Source: Mycolicibacterium sp. S2-37 (GTDB taxonomy: Bacteria > Actinomycetota > Actinomycetes > Mycobacteriales > Mycobacteriaceae). Taken from it: a DNA stretch of 64,000 bases. Of this stretch, positions 1 through 7,219 are shown piece after piece. The stretch's first letter is position 1. Each line of letters opens with the position of its first letter. The DNA lies in contig NZ_JAFEVR010000004.1 in NCBI RefSeq assembly GCF_017352375.1, positions 744,001 to 808,000 on the forward strand, in the 5' to 3' direction. Position numbers and translations under genes: made by a program. Below the pieces are notes generated by a model. It did not search any database and had not been told where the DNA came from. It was given only the letters and a program-made list of their open reading frames with translations.

Positions 1-999
1 GCGGGCGGCCCTCGCCGGCAACGCCTCATACACCCGCCGCTCGGCGTCGCCCAGGCCGTCGAGCGCGGTCACCGGCCGTACCTCGTCCGGGGCCAGTTCA
101 CCGGCACGCCCGATGAGCTCCACGACCTCCTCCGCACGGCCCACCAGGTTGGCGCCGCCACGAATCAGCGAATGGCAGCCCATCGACACCGCCGACGTCA
201 CCGGTCCCGGCACAGCGCACACCACCCTGCCCAGCGCCTCGGCCCACCCCGCGGTGTTCGCCGCTCCGCTGCGCACGCCCGCCTCCACCACGACCGTCGC
301 CCCCGCCAACGCGGCGACCAGACGGTTACGGGTGAGGAACCGGACGCGCGTCGGCCGCATCCCCGGCGGATACTCGCTGATGAGCAGACCCTCCTTCGCG
401 ATCCTGCCCAGCAGCGCGCTGTGGCCCGCGGGATACGGCACGTCCACACCCCCGGCGAGCACGGCGACGGTGAGACCGTCGCAGGCCAGCGCCGCCCGGT
501 GCGCCGTGCCGTCGATGCCGAAGGCACCGCCCGACACGACCGCGACGTCGCGGGCGACCAGCCCGGCCGCCAGATCCGCGGCGACGTGTTCGCCATAGGC
601 CGACGCCGCCCGCGTCCCGACGATCGCCGCCGCCCGAGCCGTGACGTCGTCGAGCCGCACCTCCCCGCGCACCCACAGCGCCATCGGCGCATGGCCCTGC
701 GGCCGCCTGCGCACCTCGTCGCCGCCGAAGGCGACGAAGCTCAGTAGCGGCCATTCATCGTCGTCCATCGTCACCAGTCGCCCGCCCAACCGCTGCACCG
801 TGGCGAGATCGTCTTCGGCGCAGTCGATTTCACGTCGCGCATCGGTCTGGCGCAACAACTCGCCGGACACCCGGCCCTGCCGCACCTGTTCGGCGGCAGC
901 GGCCACGCCGTCCCGAGCGATCAAAGCGGTGAGCAACGGACACGGCGGCTCGGCGACCCGCGACAGGTAGGCCCAGGCACGCATGACATCACTCGACAT
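1..999 (-). CDS. dprA: DNA-processing protein DprA (partial, 3' end outside window)
   Basis: DprA binds single-stranded DNA that has entered the cell and loads RecA on it; it is a cytoplasmic Rossmann-fold protein. Reading leftward from the ATG at 999, the protein begins MSSDVMRAWAYLSRVAEPP. It carries the family's Rossmann segments: AIVGTRAASAYGEHVAADLA, then VVSGGAFGIDGTAHRAAL, then GGVDVPYPAGHSALLGRIA, then RNRLVAALAGATVVVEAG. The gene runs off the left edge after about 332 codons. Its ATG overlaps the stop of the comM remnant (TGATG), the old operon junction. The inserted element now separates it by 10 kb from the operon it belonged to. Confidence 0.93.
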   Translation of the reverse strand, partial: MSSDVMRAWAYLSRVAEPPCPLLTALIARDGVAAAAEQVRQGRVSGELLRQTDARREIDCAEDDLATVQRLGGRLVTMDDDEWPLLSFVAFGGDEVRRRPQGHAPMALWVRGEVRLDDVTARAAAIVGTRAASAYGEHVAADLAAGLVARDVAVVSGGAFGIDGTAHRAALACDGLTVAVLAGGVDVPYPAGHSALLGRIAKEGLLISEYPPGMRPTRVRFLTRNRLVAALAGATVVVEAGVRSGAANTAGWAEALGRVVCAVPGPVTSAVSMGCHSLIRGGANLVGRAEEVVELIGRAGELAPDEVRPVTALDGLGDAERRVYEALPARAAR

Positions 1000-1094
1000 C
1001 AGGCACCACCCGGCTGGCGAAAACTCAATGCGATGCCCACATCGTCGCGGGTCGGCGAATCGCGGCCGGCAAGATCGGCCAGCGTCCATGCGAC
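999..1094 (-). pseudogene. comM: 3' remnant of comM, detached by element insertion
   Basis: These bases encode VAWTLADLAGRDSPTRDDVG followed by IALSFRQPGGA and a stop, the normal C-terminal end of the ComM AAA+ family. Nothing upstream in frame belongs to comM; the rest of the gene is at 11116-12549. Joining the two at the shared TGCGAC gives an uninterrupted gene of 503 codons (502 aa), so this is the distal part cut off by site-specific integration. Confidence 0.93.
1089..1094. other. attachment site half (attL), 6-bp core TGCGAC
   Basis: TGCGAC here and at 11131-11136 are the only bases shared at the point where comM sequence stops on each side. To the left lies comM 3' sequence, to the right lies element DNA. 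Short cores are usual for large serine integrases. The exact crossover dinucleotide within the core cannot be told from sequence. Confidence 0.85.
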
Positions 1095-1137
1095 CGCGTG
1101 GACAGCGCGATAGCTGAGCTGCTAGCTGCAGGGCGGC

Positions 1138-1713
1138 CTACGGGCAAGACTGGCTGTACACCGTCTCGCCGTCATAATCCACGTACCCAGGCCATTCCTC
1201 CGTGGGCATTTCCTCGACGCGAACAGTGGATGCGTCCCCATCAACACGTAGCAAGGTGATCCGGAAATACGTCATATCGCGACCTCGTCGACCCACGATT
1301 ACCTTCTGCGCACCGAGCTGGACAGTGACGTATGTGCAGCCAGTCACCTTTGTTGTGAGGTTGAACGTGGACGAGGTGGTTCCAGCGCCGCCGGTACCGA
1401 TTATCAGGTCACGGTCAAAGAACTCCCCGGCGGTGCCGTCAACCAGCTCGCGCTCTTCTATGGGACGAGGTGGGAGCACAATCGGCGGCGTCAGGGTGGG
1501 CGACGTCGTGGTTGTCGTCGTGGTCGTCGTCACGGCCGGGGGGGCTGTGCTTGACGTCAACGGGAGGGGCGACGTGCTCGACGGAGACGACGAGGCGCCG
1601 CCAGAGTCGCTCAGTACGACCAAAACCACGGCTAGGACCGTCAGAGCCACCGCGAGCCCGTAGGCGCCGATGCGCCACGCCTGGGTCAACTTCGTGCGCC
1701 CGAGGTAGGACAC
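1138..1713 (-). CDS. membrane-anchored hypothetical protein of the element
   Basis: I do not recognise a family. With the GTG at 1713 (VSYLGRTKLTQAWRIGAYG) the protein has one transmembrane helix near residues 17-36 (AYGLAVALTVLAVVLVVLS), a Ser/Thr/Pro-rich linker with nine consecutive threonines, and a folded C-terminal domain of about 110 residues with two cysteines. This is the layout of a single-pass protein with an extracytoplasmic domain. An upstream ATG at 1818 in the same frame is possible but would overlap the next gene much more. It is the gene nearest attL, a position where satellites and prophages often keep accessory cargo. Confidence 0.55.
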   Translation of the reverse strand: MSYLGRTKLTQAWRIGAYGLAVALTVLAVVLVVLSDSGGASSSPSSTSPLPLTSSTAPPAVTTTTTTTTTSPTLTPPIVLPPRPIEERELVDGTAGEFFDRDLIIGTGGAGTTSSTFNLTTKVTGCTYVTVQLGAQKVIVGRRGRDMTYFRITLLRVDGDASTVRVEEMPTEEWPGYVDYDGETVYSQSCP

Positions 1714-1919
1714 TGCGCCAGCACCCACATGAGGGCAACGACGATCAGGGTCAACGTTGCACTGCCTTTGGAGATCTGAGCGAAGATGCCAGCAGGAACA
1801 GAGCAAACGCCCAGCCACCCAACGAACGGGCCTGTATGTAGCTGCTGCTTCTGATTTCCATCCCCTGACACCAGCAGAGCATACGAAACGCGCTCACCTA
1901 CCTCAGGAGACGGAGCCAC
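1686..1919 (-). CDS. small hydrophobic hypothetical protein
   Basis: A 77-residue reading frame starting GTG at 1919. The middle and end are hydrophobic (FVGWLGVCSVPAGIFAQI and ATLTLIVVALMWVLA), suggesting two membrane segments. It overlaps the start of the next gene by 28 bp, consistent with a coupled pair of small membrane proteins. No family recognised and no strong ribosome-binding site seen, so the call rests on composition and position. Confidence 0.4.
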   Translation of the reverse strand: MAPSPEVGERVSYALLVSGDGNQKQQLHTGPFVGWLGVCSVPAGIFAQISKGSATLTLIVVALMWVLAQCPTSGARS

Positions 1920-1976
1920 AGGGCGGCCTGCGGCCTTGCCCGGTCACCGAAAACTGTTGATACGCATACAATTTGG

Positions 1977-2005
1977 TTGACATAGCACACAATGGAAAAT
2001 ACGGT
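1977..2005 (+). promoter_or_regulatory. probable sigma-A-type promoter for a leaderless mRNA
   Basis: TTGACA at 1977-1982, a 17-bp spacer, then TACGGT at 2000-2005. The ATG at 2013 lies where transcription should start, about 7 bases beyond the -10 hexamer, so the message is probably leaderless, a common arrangement in mycobacteria. Confidence 0.55.
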
Positions 2006-2012
2006 AGCAACC

Positions 2013-2312
2013 ATGAAACAATCAGCCCCCGCAAATGTGTCTCTCCCCGCCGACGCCCGGCACGCCGCCGAATGGGTCGACGAGCAGGGCGACGGCAGGC
2101 ACTGGGGCCGTTACATGCGCGGCACTCGCCGAGCGACCTCGGGCGTTTCAGTCACCTTGCGCGGATGGCAGGATGCCAGCGGCGCCGTCGAGCGGCACGC
2201 CAGCGTCCTAGCCGACGACGCAGAACTCGACGCATCCGCCTTGCGGCGGCTCGCCGCCCTGGCCCTCGACGCCGCTGACGAGTTGGAGAGTCTCGGGAAC
2301 CGTTTCGCCTAG
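2013..2312 (+). CDS. hypothetical protein of the element, 99 aa
   Basis: Small soluble protein beginning MKQSAPANVSLPADARHAAEW. No family recognised. The C-terminal half (LDASALRRLAALALDAADELESL) looks like a long amphipathic helix. An in-frame ATG at 1992 lies inside the promoter spacer, so 2013 is preferred. It is transcribed away from the leftmost genes and toward the methyltransferase, with a strong hairpin just downstream. Confidence 0.6.
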   Translation: MKQSAPANVSLPADARHAAEWVDEQGDGRHWGRYMRGTRRATSGVSVTLRGWQDASGAVERHASVLADDAELDASALRRLAALALDAADELESLGNRFA

Positions 2313-2333
2313 CGCCGCGTCTTAACCATTGTT

Positions 2334-2366
2334 CGGCCCGTCACCGCCTCTCCCGGTGGCGGGCCG
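2334..2366 (+). terminator. hairpin terminator after the 99-aa gene
   Basis: CGGCCCGTCACCG (2334-2346), a 7-nt loop, and CGGTGGCGGGCCG (2354-2366) pair over 13 positions with one G-U pair. No U tract follows, which is usual for mycobacterial terminators. It lies 22 bp past the stop at 2312 and before the methyltransferase gene. Confidence 0.6.
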
Positions 2367-2493
2367 ACTCTGCTACTGGCGGCCAGCTCAGGCGTCGCTG
2401 GCGCGCACCGCGTGTCAGCGTTTGCCCACCATGTCGCGCCAACTAGGCTCAACGCTGTCGGTATGCCCTGGTAGCACTAGGTCGCTATCGACC

Positions 2494-3666
2494 ATGAGGG
2501 GAAGAGACGAGTTGACCAAGACGGCGGCAGGACTGTTCGCGGGCATCGGCGGCCTTGAGGTCGGCTTGGCGAGATCCGGCTGGGAAACGGCGCTGCTCTG
2601 TGAAATCGAGCCGTCGGCGCGGGCGGTTCTACGCCACCGCATGCCCGACGTCGAACTGCACGAGAACGTGGTCAAGCTGCGCGGCCTCCCGAAAGACGTC
2701 GACCTCGTGGCAGCCGGTTTCCCGTGCCAAGACCTCTCGCAAGCAGGCAGAACGCAGGGCATCACCGGCGCCCAATCCGGCCTCGTCGGCGAGGTGTTCC
2801 GACTCATCAAGAGGAAGAACGGCCCGCGGTGGCTGCTGCTGGAAAACGTCTCGTTCATGCTGCAGCTCGACCGCGGCGAGGCGATGCGCCATCTAACGGC
2901 CAGCCTCAACGACATGGGATATCGGTGGGCGTACCGCGTCGTCGATGCGCGCGCGTTCGGCCTTCCACAACGCCGCCACCGCGTGATCATGCTCGCATCG
3001 CGGACCGAAGACCCTCGGCCGGTGCTGTTCGGCCAGGACGCTGGCGCGCCGCCAGAACATGAGAACCCTGCCGACTACCCGTGCGGTTTTTACTGGACTG
3101 AGGGCGTCCGCGGGCTCGGATGGGCAGTCGATGCGGTGCCCACCATCAAAGGCGGCTCCGCGCTGGGCATCGCCAGCCCGCCAGCGGTGTGGCTGAAAAG
3201 CGGCGAGATCGTCACGCCAGGCATCGTCGATGCCGAACGCCTTCAAGGCTTCGACGCTGGCTGGACTGAGCCCGCCCGCGAAGTGTCGCCACGCGAGGGC
3301 CACCGCTGGAAGCTAGTCGGCAACGCCGTGAGCACTCGTATGTCTGAGTGGGTCGGATCGCGCCTCGACACCCCGGCGAGCGACCCGTGGGCAGAGTCGA
3401 CGCCACTCAAGGTTGGCGACAAATGGCCGCGTGCTGCGTGGGGCGATGCCAGCGGCACGTACACCGTGGCGGCGTCCATGTGGCCCGTCCGCGACCCGTA
3501 CGAGCACCTTGAGGGATTCCTGCAGAACACCAAACCGTTGTCAGCGCGCGCCGCCGCGGGATTCTTGAACCGCGCGAGAGCGGGCTCGTTGCGTTTCGTG
3601 CCGGGCTTTCTCGACGACGTTGCCGCGCATCAAGCGCGGATGGCTGCAGCCCAGGCGGTGGCGTGA
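2494..3666 (+). CDS. DNA (cytosine-5-)-methyltransferase
   Basis: Transfers a methyl group from S-adenosylmethionine to C5 of a target cytosine. The ordered C5-MTase motifs are all visible: motif I AGLFAGIGGLEVGL, motif IV GFPCQDLSQAG with the catalytic cysteine, motif VI LLLENV, motif VIII GLPQRRHRV, and motif X VGNAVS. The region between motifs VIII and X, where target choice is made, is short. About 100 residues follow motif X and belong to no motif I recognise. Start is ATG 2494; TTG 2512 with the purine-rich GGGGAAGAG before it is an alternative. The stop overlaps the start of the next gene (GTGA), so the two are translated together, as in a restriction-modification pair. Confidence 0.93.
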   Translation: MRGRDELTKTAAGLFAGIGGLEVGLARSGWETALLCEIEPSARAVLRHRMPDVELHENVVKLRGLPKDVDLVAAGFPCQDLSQAGRTQGITGAQSGLVGEVFRLIKRKNGPRWLLLENVSFMLQLDRGEAMRHLTASLNDMGYRWAYRVVDARAFGLPQRRHRVIMLASRTEDPRPVLFGQDAGAPPEHENPADYPCGFYWTEGVRGLGWAVDAVPTIKGGSALGIASPPAVWLKSGEIVTPGIVDAERLQGFDAGWTEPAREVSPREGHRWKLVGNAVSTRMSEWVGSRLDTPASDPWAESTPLKVGDKWPRAAWGDASGTYTVAASMWPVRDPYEHLEGFLQNTKPLSARAAAGFLNRARAGSLRFVPGFLDDVAAHQARMAAAQAVA

Positions 3667-4508
3667 GGGGTCCGTCGATAATCGCGCGGACGTTGTCCGT
3701 AGAGCAGGCTTTCGGGGCGTCTGGCAACGAATGGCAGTACCACCCACGCAGCGACCGGCACTCAAAGGTTGCGTGCTGGGCAGTGATGTTCGACCTCCTG
3801 ACGACGTCGAGCCTCCTGCGCGAGCACGTTGCGGCCGGGAAGGTGTCGCTTGCGATCAACCGCACGATGAACAACTGGCAGTCGGGCAGCAAGAAGGATC
3901 TCGACCTCGTCATCGCGAGGACCGCGGGCGGCGGCGAGAGCCCCTCCGTGTCGTTAGAGGCCCTCGCGGAGAAGCACGCCATTCAGCTCACCGACGACGA
4001 TCGCCAGGTGCTCGACGGGCTGCCCGTGAGCCCGGCGGGAACTGCCGGTGCGACTGTGCTCGTCGCCTTAGAGGCAAAGGCGGCGATGACCGCGCACGGA
4101 AAAGCACGATCGCGCCTGTACGACGAACTGAACTCAAGCCATCTGACGGTTCACGGAGACAACAACAATGCGCTCGCGGTCGGCTTCGTGACGATCAATT
4201 TTGCCGGCCGAATCGTGAGCCCGACGAACCAGGCGAGCGGCGAGCCAACCTACAACCCGCACAAGCAGCCGCGGGACACCGAGCGTGTCATCGAGCGAAT
4301 GAAAGAGATCAATCGGCGCCCGGGGCCACAGGCCGCGCAGTCAGGATTCGATGCGCTCGGCATCATGGTCGTGGAGCTTGAGAACGACGGCTCGCCAGTA
4401 CGGATTGTCACGGAACCGCCTGCGCCGCAACCTAATAGCGATTTCTATTACGACCGGATGATCGTCCGCACCGCCCACCTCTACGACTCGAGTTTTTCGC
4501 ACGTGTGA
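3663..4508 (+). CDS. probable restriction endonuclease partner of the methyltransferase
   Basis: A 281-residue protein starting GTG 3663, inside the methyltransferase stop (GTGA overlap). I do not recognise a named restriction enzyme. It shows a plausible PD-(D/E)XK core: KKDLDLVIAR near residue 80, and about 55 residues on VLVALEAKAAMTAHGKARSR, giving a D...ExK pattern on neighbouring strands, then a polar helix. The role is inferred from this core plus the tight coupling to a C5 methyltransferase, together a type II restriction-modification system. It could instead be another nuclease or a methylation-linked defence protein; the recognition sequence cannot be read from the protein. Confidence 0.65.
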   Translation: MRGPSIIARTLSVEQAFGASGNEWQYHPRSDRHSKVACWAVMFDLLTTSSLLREHVAAGKVSLAINRTMNNWQSGSKKDLDLVIARTAGGGESPSVSLEALAEKHAIQLTDDDRQVLDGLPVSPAGTAGATVLVALEAKAAMTAHGKARSRLYDELNSSHLTVHGDNNNALAVGFVTINFAGRIVSPTNQASGEPTYNPHKQPRDTERVIERMKEINRRPGPQAAQSGFDALGIMVVELENDGSPVRIVTEPPAPQPNSDFYYDRMIVRTAHLYDSSFSHV

Positions 4509-4524
4509 CGGACCGTGGCTCTCG

Positions 4525-4878
4525 TCAGTCGTCGGACCCCCCGCTAGAAAGCTGCGACGCCGCAAATCCGTAGTTGCGGCCCGCGGGCGCGTTCGGGCAG
4601 CCAGCGCCGACGCAGTGATGGTCTATGAGTGCCCCACAAAACGGTTCGTCGGCGGGAGCTGTTGACGAGTCAACAGGGAGGTGCCCGAACTCATCGAACC
4701 AGCGCCGGAATGCCTGCTGGAAGTTGGCGTAGGCGGCTCGGTGTTTCGCCTCCCACATGCCACCGCTGCCGCCGCGGGGCGGCGCCCCCCAGTCGGCCCC
4801 TTCGTACACCGCCAGCTCGGCGGGTAGCGGCGGCCGGAACTGCGGCGCGACGGCCCGACTCCTGCGACGGACTGGCAT
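4525..4878 (-). CDS. hypothetical protein of the element, 117 aa
   Basis: Begins MPVRRRSRAVAPQFRPPLPA. The C-terminal part contains CGALIDHHCVGAGC, three cysteines and two histidines close together, which might bind a metal. No family recognised. Its ATG overlaps the stop of the terminase-like gene (TGATG), so the two are co-translated; it may assist packaging, but that is inference from position only. It ends 16 bp from the convergent nuclease gene. Confidence 0.6.
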   Translation of the reverse strand: MPVRRRSRAVAPQFRPPLPAELAVYEGADWGAPPRGGSGGMWEAKHRAAYANFQQAFRRWFDEFGHLPVDSSTAPADEPFCGALIDHHCVGAGCPNAPAGRNYGFAASQLSSGGSDD

Positions 4879-5180
4879 CAGGAGCCCGCCGGGTTGTCGT
4901 CGGCGAGATCCTTCGGGAGCCCGAGGCTGGCGACGAGCTTCGCCAGGGCGAGCCGCTGCTGCCGGACCTCGACGACCAGGGGGTGCATGCGTGGGCCTTG
5001 CGCACTGTCGATTACGGCGGGAGTTTCGGCGAGTTTGGCCCTCAATCCCGACAGCAGATCAACCGTGTGGCACGCCTCGGCGAGCACTGCCGCCGCGGAC
5101 TCGTCGAGTTCGAACTCCGTTGTGACGGCGCACCATAGGCGTCGACCGCCAGCCTTAAGCCCCCGCGGTGTAGTCGTCAT
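4878..5180 (-). CDS. P27-family-like phage terminase small subunit
   Basis: A 100-residue protein whose GLKAGGRRLWCAVTTEFELD, AVLAEACHTVDLLSGLRAKL and HPLVVEVRQQRLALAKLVAS segments follow the P27-type small terminase layout: an N-terminal G-x-G-x-x-LW motif, then paired helices. Small terminases recognise pac/cos DNA and feed it to the large motor subunit. There is no large subunit, portal or capsid gene in this element. In phage satellites, a lone small terminase redirects a helper phage's packaging motor to satellite DNA; that is the inferred role here. The match is by eye and short. Confidence 0.7.
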   Translation of the reverse strand: MTTTPRGLKAGGRRLWCAVTTEFELDESAAAVLAEACHTVDLLSGLRAKLAETPAVIDSAQGPRMHPLVVEVRQQRLALAKLVASLGLPKDLADDNPAGS

Positions 5181-5289
5181 CGTGTCCTTTCAAGGCCCAA
5201 ATTCTGGGAATCTTGGGGGAGAAGTGCCCGCCTATGCCACGAGGGGCGGTGCGGGACCTTCGGCGGGGTACCCCCCCACCCCGTTCTTG

Positions 5290-5305
5290 CGTTTCACGTG
5301 AAACG
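5290..5305. promoter_or_regulatory. parS-like palindrome CGTTTCACGTGAAACG
   Basis: A perfect 16-bp palindrome. Its inner 14 bp, GTTTCACGTGAAAC, agree with the core of the bacterial ParB-binding site parS (consensus TGTTNCACGTGAAACA); only the outermost base on each side differs. The element has no parA or parB gene, so host ParB would be the reader if the site is used. Confidence 0.65.
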
Positions 5306-5339
5306 TTGCGGTGCAATAAGTTTCGTTTGTTGGTGAGCT

Positions 5340-5382
5340 GCCCCGCGCGGCGCGGAGGTCGCGCAACGCTGCCGCGCGGGGC
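5340..5382. repeat. inverted repeat, 12-bp stem
   Basis: GCCCCGCGCGGC (5340-5351) and GCCGCGCGGGGC (5371-5382) are perfect inverted repeats around a 19-nt loop. It lies past the 3' end of the operon stopping at 5489 and before the terminase gene start, so it could act as a terminator for the leftward operon. Confidence 0.5.
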
Positions 5383-5488
5383 GCTCGGGTAGTGGTGGCG
5401 TGGCTGCAGCATTTCCGCAAGACACCGGCGGCGCTTCACCCGAACATTCGAATAGGAGTGGGCACGACAGCCAGACCACCGCAAGCAT

Positions 5489-6256
5489 CTAGAACGCGGT
5501 GAAGCCGCCGACCTGGCGCTGACGATCCGCGACGCGCGCCGCCTGCTGCTCCCACTCTTGGTACAGCGGGGCCGCCGCCGCGAGAGCTTCCTCGCTGGTC
5601 GGGAACCACAGCGCGGCGCCGTGTCGCAACGCTGCGAGGTAGTTGCCCACGACGCCGAGGTCGTCCCGGTGATGGCGGGCGGCGACCCGCGGATCGCGGA
5701 ACTGGGTGCAGTCGAACTGTCCTGCGCGGGCGGCGTCGAGGCCGCCGGGTGTCAGGTAGCTGTCGCGGGTCTCGTACAGCGCGACCAGCTCGGCGCCGAC
5801 TACCTCGACCTCGGCGAGGGCCTGGGCGTCGTCGTGCCGACCGGCGCGCACCAGTTCCTCAAGCGACGCGCCGTCGAGGGCGGCGACGTTCTTAAGCCGG
5901 GCGATCGCGTGCTCGGCGCGCATGTTGAGCGCGGCGTGCAGGTTGGCGCGTTCGTCGAGGATGGCGCCGAGCACCCGCTGCGCAGCAATCAGGATCGCTT
6001 GGGCGTGCTCGCTTCGTAGGCGTGTGTATGCAAGCTCAGCCAGCAGCAGCCCGTTTATCACGTCGCTGTCGGCGCCGTCGACGATGGCGTTGCGGACTGC
6101 GACGGTGTCGGGCTCCCGTGGCCCGCTAGCCGCCACTCGGTCGAGCACTGCCACCGCCGATGCGATGCTGTCGGGCAGCACGATTCCGCGGCTGGTGAGC
6201 TGCTGTACAGCGTTGCGCGCCCGGTAGGTCGTGCCGCTACGTCGATCCCAAGTCAT
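5489..6256 (-). CDS. hypothetical protein of the element, 255 aa
   Basis: Begins MTWDRRSGTTYRARNAVQQL. Mostly helical and acidic, rich in Ala, Glu and Arg, with a likely coiled or helical-bundle middle (LAELAYTRLRSEHAQAILIA, AEHAIARLKNVAALDGASLE). No family recognised and no membrane segment. It is preceded by one copy of the CAACTGAATA leader box, so it probably starts its own transcription unit. Confidence 0.65.
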   Translation of the reverse strand: MTWDRRSGTTYRARNAVQQLTSRGIVLPDSIASAVAVLDRVAASGPREPDTVAVRNAIVDGADSDVINGLLLAELAYTRLRSEHAQAILIAAQRVLGAILDERANLHAALNMRAEHAIARLKNVAALDGASLEELVRAGRHDDAQALAEVEVVGAELVALYETRDSYLTPGGLDAARAGQFDCTQFRDPRVAARHHRDDLGVVGNYLAALRHGAALWFPTSEEALAAAAPLYQEWEQQAARVADRQRQVGGFTAF

Positions 6257-6266
6257 ATTCTGTTGT

Positions 6267-6279
6267 CCTTATTCAGTTG
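6267..6279 (-). repeat. leader box copy 1 (CAACTGAATAAGG on the minus strand)
   Basis: On the minus strand this reads CAACTGAATAAGG and runs into the purine-rich stretch just before the ATG at 6256. The same box lies before the genes starting at 7497 and 9541. Confidence 0.55.
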
Positions 6280-6289
6280 TGGGTGATTG

Positions 6290-6517
6290 CTAGCTGCTGC
6301 GTGAGCCGTTGGCGTAGTCGCGGAGCGCCGCGGCGGCCTGCTCTTTGGTGGTCCCGCCCTGGCGGTCGAGGCCCCGCATGGTGCGTAGCGCCTGCGCGGC
6401 CCGTTCGATCGGGTCGACGGCCTCCTGTGGCGATCGCACTCGCGCGAGCAGGTCGGTGACTTCGCTCTCGCTCATCGTGGCCAATGCCTGTTCGGCGTCC
6501 GGTGACAATTCGGTCAT
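6290..6517 (-). CDS. small hypothetical protein, 75 aa
   Basis: Begins MTELSPDAEQALATMSESEV, followed by two predicted helices (VTDLLARVRSPQEAVDPIER; AAQALRTMRGLDRQGGTTKE). No family recognised. The ATG overlaps the stop of the HTH gene upstream (ATGA), and GGGAGA lies before it, so it is the last gene of a four-gene translationally coupled string from 7497. Confidence 0.6.
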   Translation of the reverse strand: MTELSPDAEQALATMSESEVTDLLARVRSPQEAVDPIERAAQALRTMRGLDRQGGTTKEQAAAALRDYANGSRSS

Positions 6518-6873
6518 GTCTGTATCTCCCTGTCCCGCAATGCGTTTGCGTACTCGATTACTGCCCGTTCGTCGAACACCAGCCGACCGGCGACCAGCTC
6601 GCCGCCGAGGTCGGCGACGTGCCGCTGCACTCGGCGTGGCCCCCATCCGAGTAGGGCGGCGGCCTGCCGGGTGCCGATGCGCGACTCCCCTAATTCTTCC
6701 CGACACGTCGCCTCGCACTGTCGCCGTGACGACACCTCTACGGCCTCGGCGAGGCGCCGGTGGAACGCCAGTACGTCATGCGGGCAGGGGCGCCCGGCGA
6801 CGGCCCGCTCACGGATTAGAGCGCCCACCAGGTGCAGCACCGCGCGGGATTCGGCGGCGTCAAGCGTCACCAC
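6514..6873 (-). CDS. helix-turn-helix DNA-binding protein, 119 aa
   Basis: The C-terminal half has an excisionase/MerR-like HTH pattern: IGTRQAAALLGWGPRRVQRH, then VADLGGELVAGRLVFDERAV, where a short wing would follow the recognition helix. The N-terminal half is a helical region with two cysteines. Likely a regulator or directionality factor acting on the element's own DNA. It overlaps both neighbours in the operon. Distinct from the 58-aa excisionase-like protein at 9365-9541. Confidence 0.6.
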   Translation of the reverse strand: MVTLDAAESRAVLHLVGALIRERAVAGRPCPHDVLAFHRRLAEAVEVSSRRQCEATCREELGESRIGTRQAAALLGWGPRRVQRHVADLGGELVAGRLVFDERAVIEYANALRDREIQT

Positions 6874-7219
6874 AGCGCGCCCCCGCCATGCGAATCACTT
6901 GCGCGGAGGTGAACGTGCGGCGCTGACCTCGCCGCGACAGTGTGACGACGCGGCTCGGCCCGCACGGCACCAGCTCGACGCCCGGCAGGTGCCGTACTCG
7001 CCCGAGTGCGTCGACGATGACGCGGTCGCGTGACCGGACTCGGCCGCTGGACAGCTCCACTAGGTAGGCGCGGTTCCACCCGCGCACGGGCACCCAGCAC
7101 TCGCCCGCGCTTTGCTGGGCACTCATGCCGGCTGTCGCATCGGCGCAGGGTGCGGTGTTTTTGTCAGAACGATCGACGTTGCTGTGCTGCGGCGATGCCA
7201 CCGCAGGGCAGGCGCTCAT
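6860..7219 (-). CDS. NUMOD4-like phage protein without HNH domain
   Basis: Residues around ECWVPVRGWNRAYLVELSSG and RVRSRDRVIVDALGRVRHLP resemble the NUMOD4 module (W-x-P-I-x-G..Y-x-V-S..G-R-V-R-S) that sits before HNH homing endonucleases and in small phage proteins. No HNH follows; instead the protein ends with SRRGQRRTFTSAQVIRMAG, a DNA-contact-like tail. Start at 7219 is chosen because it overlaps the previous stop (ATGA); 7126 is an alternative. Confidence 0.5.
   Translation of the reverse strand: MSACPAVASPQHSNVDRSDKNTAPCADATAGMSAQQSAGECWVPVRGWNRAYLVELSSGRVRSRDRVIVDALGRVRHLPGVELVPCGPSRVVTLSRRGQRRTFTSAQVIRMAGARCGDA

Larger units (their letters stand above)
5181..5488. other. 308-bp noncoding segment with parS-like site and hairpin
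   Basis: No convincing gene on either strand; frames here are rich in Arg and Pro and lack starts with ribosome-binding sites. It separates the terminase operon from the operon ending at 5489. It holds a parS-like palindrome at 5290-5305 and a GC-rich hairpin at 5340-5382. It may be a cis-acting region such as a partition, packaging or replication site. Confidence 0.5.

Noticed and set aside
1133-1940. AGGGCGGCCT repeated at about 1132 and 1919 as possible direct repeats of an insertion
   Set aside because: Only about 11 bases agree, in GC-rich DNA, and no transposase lies between them.
5155-5484. Leftward 109-codon frame across the parS-like region
   Set aside because: Low-complexity Arg/Pro/His sequence crossing a palindrome and hairpin, overlapping the terminase gene start, without a ribosome-binding site.
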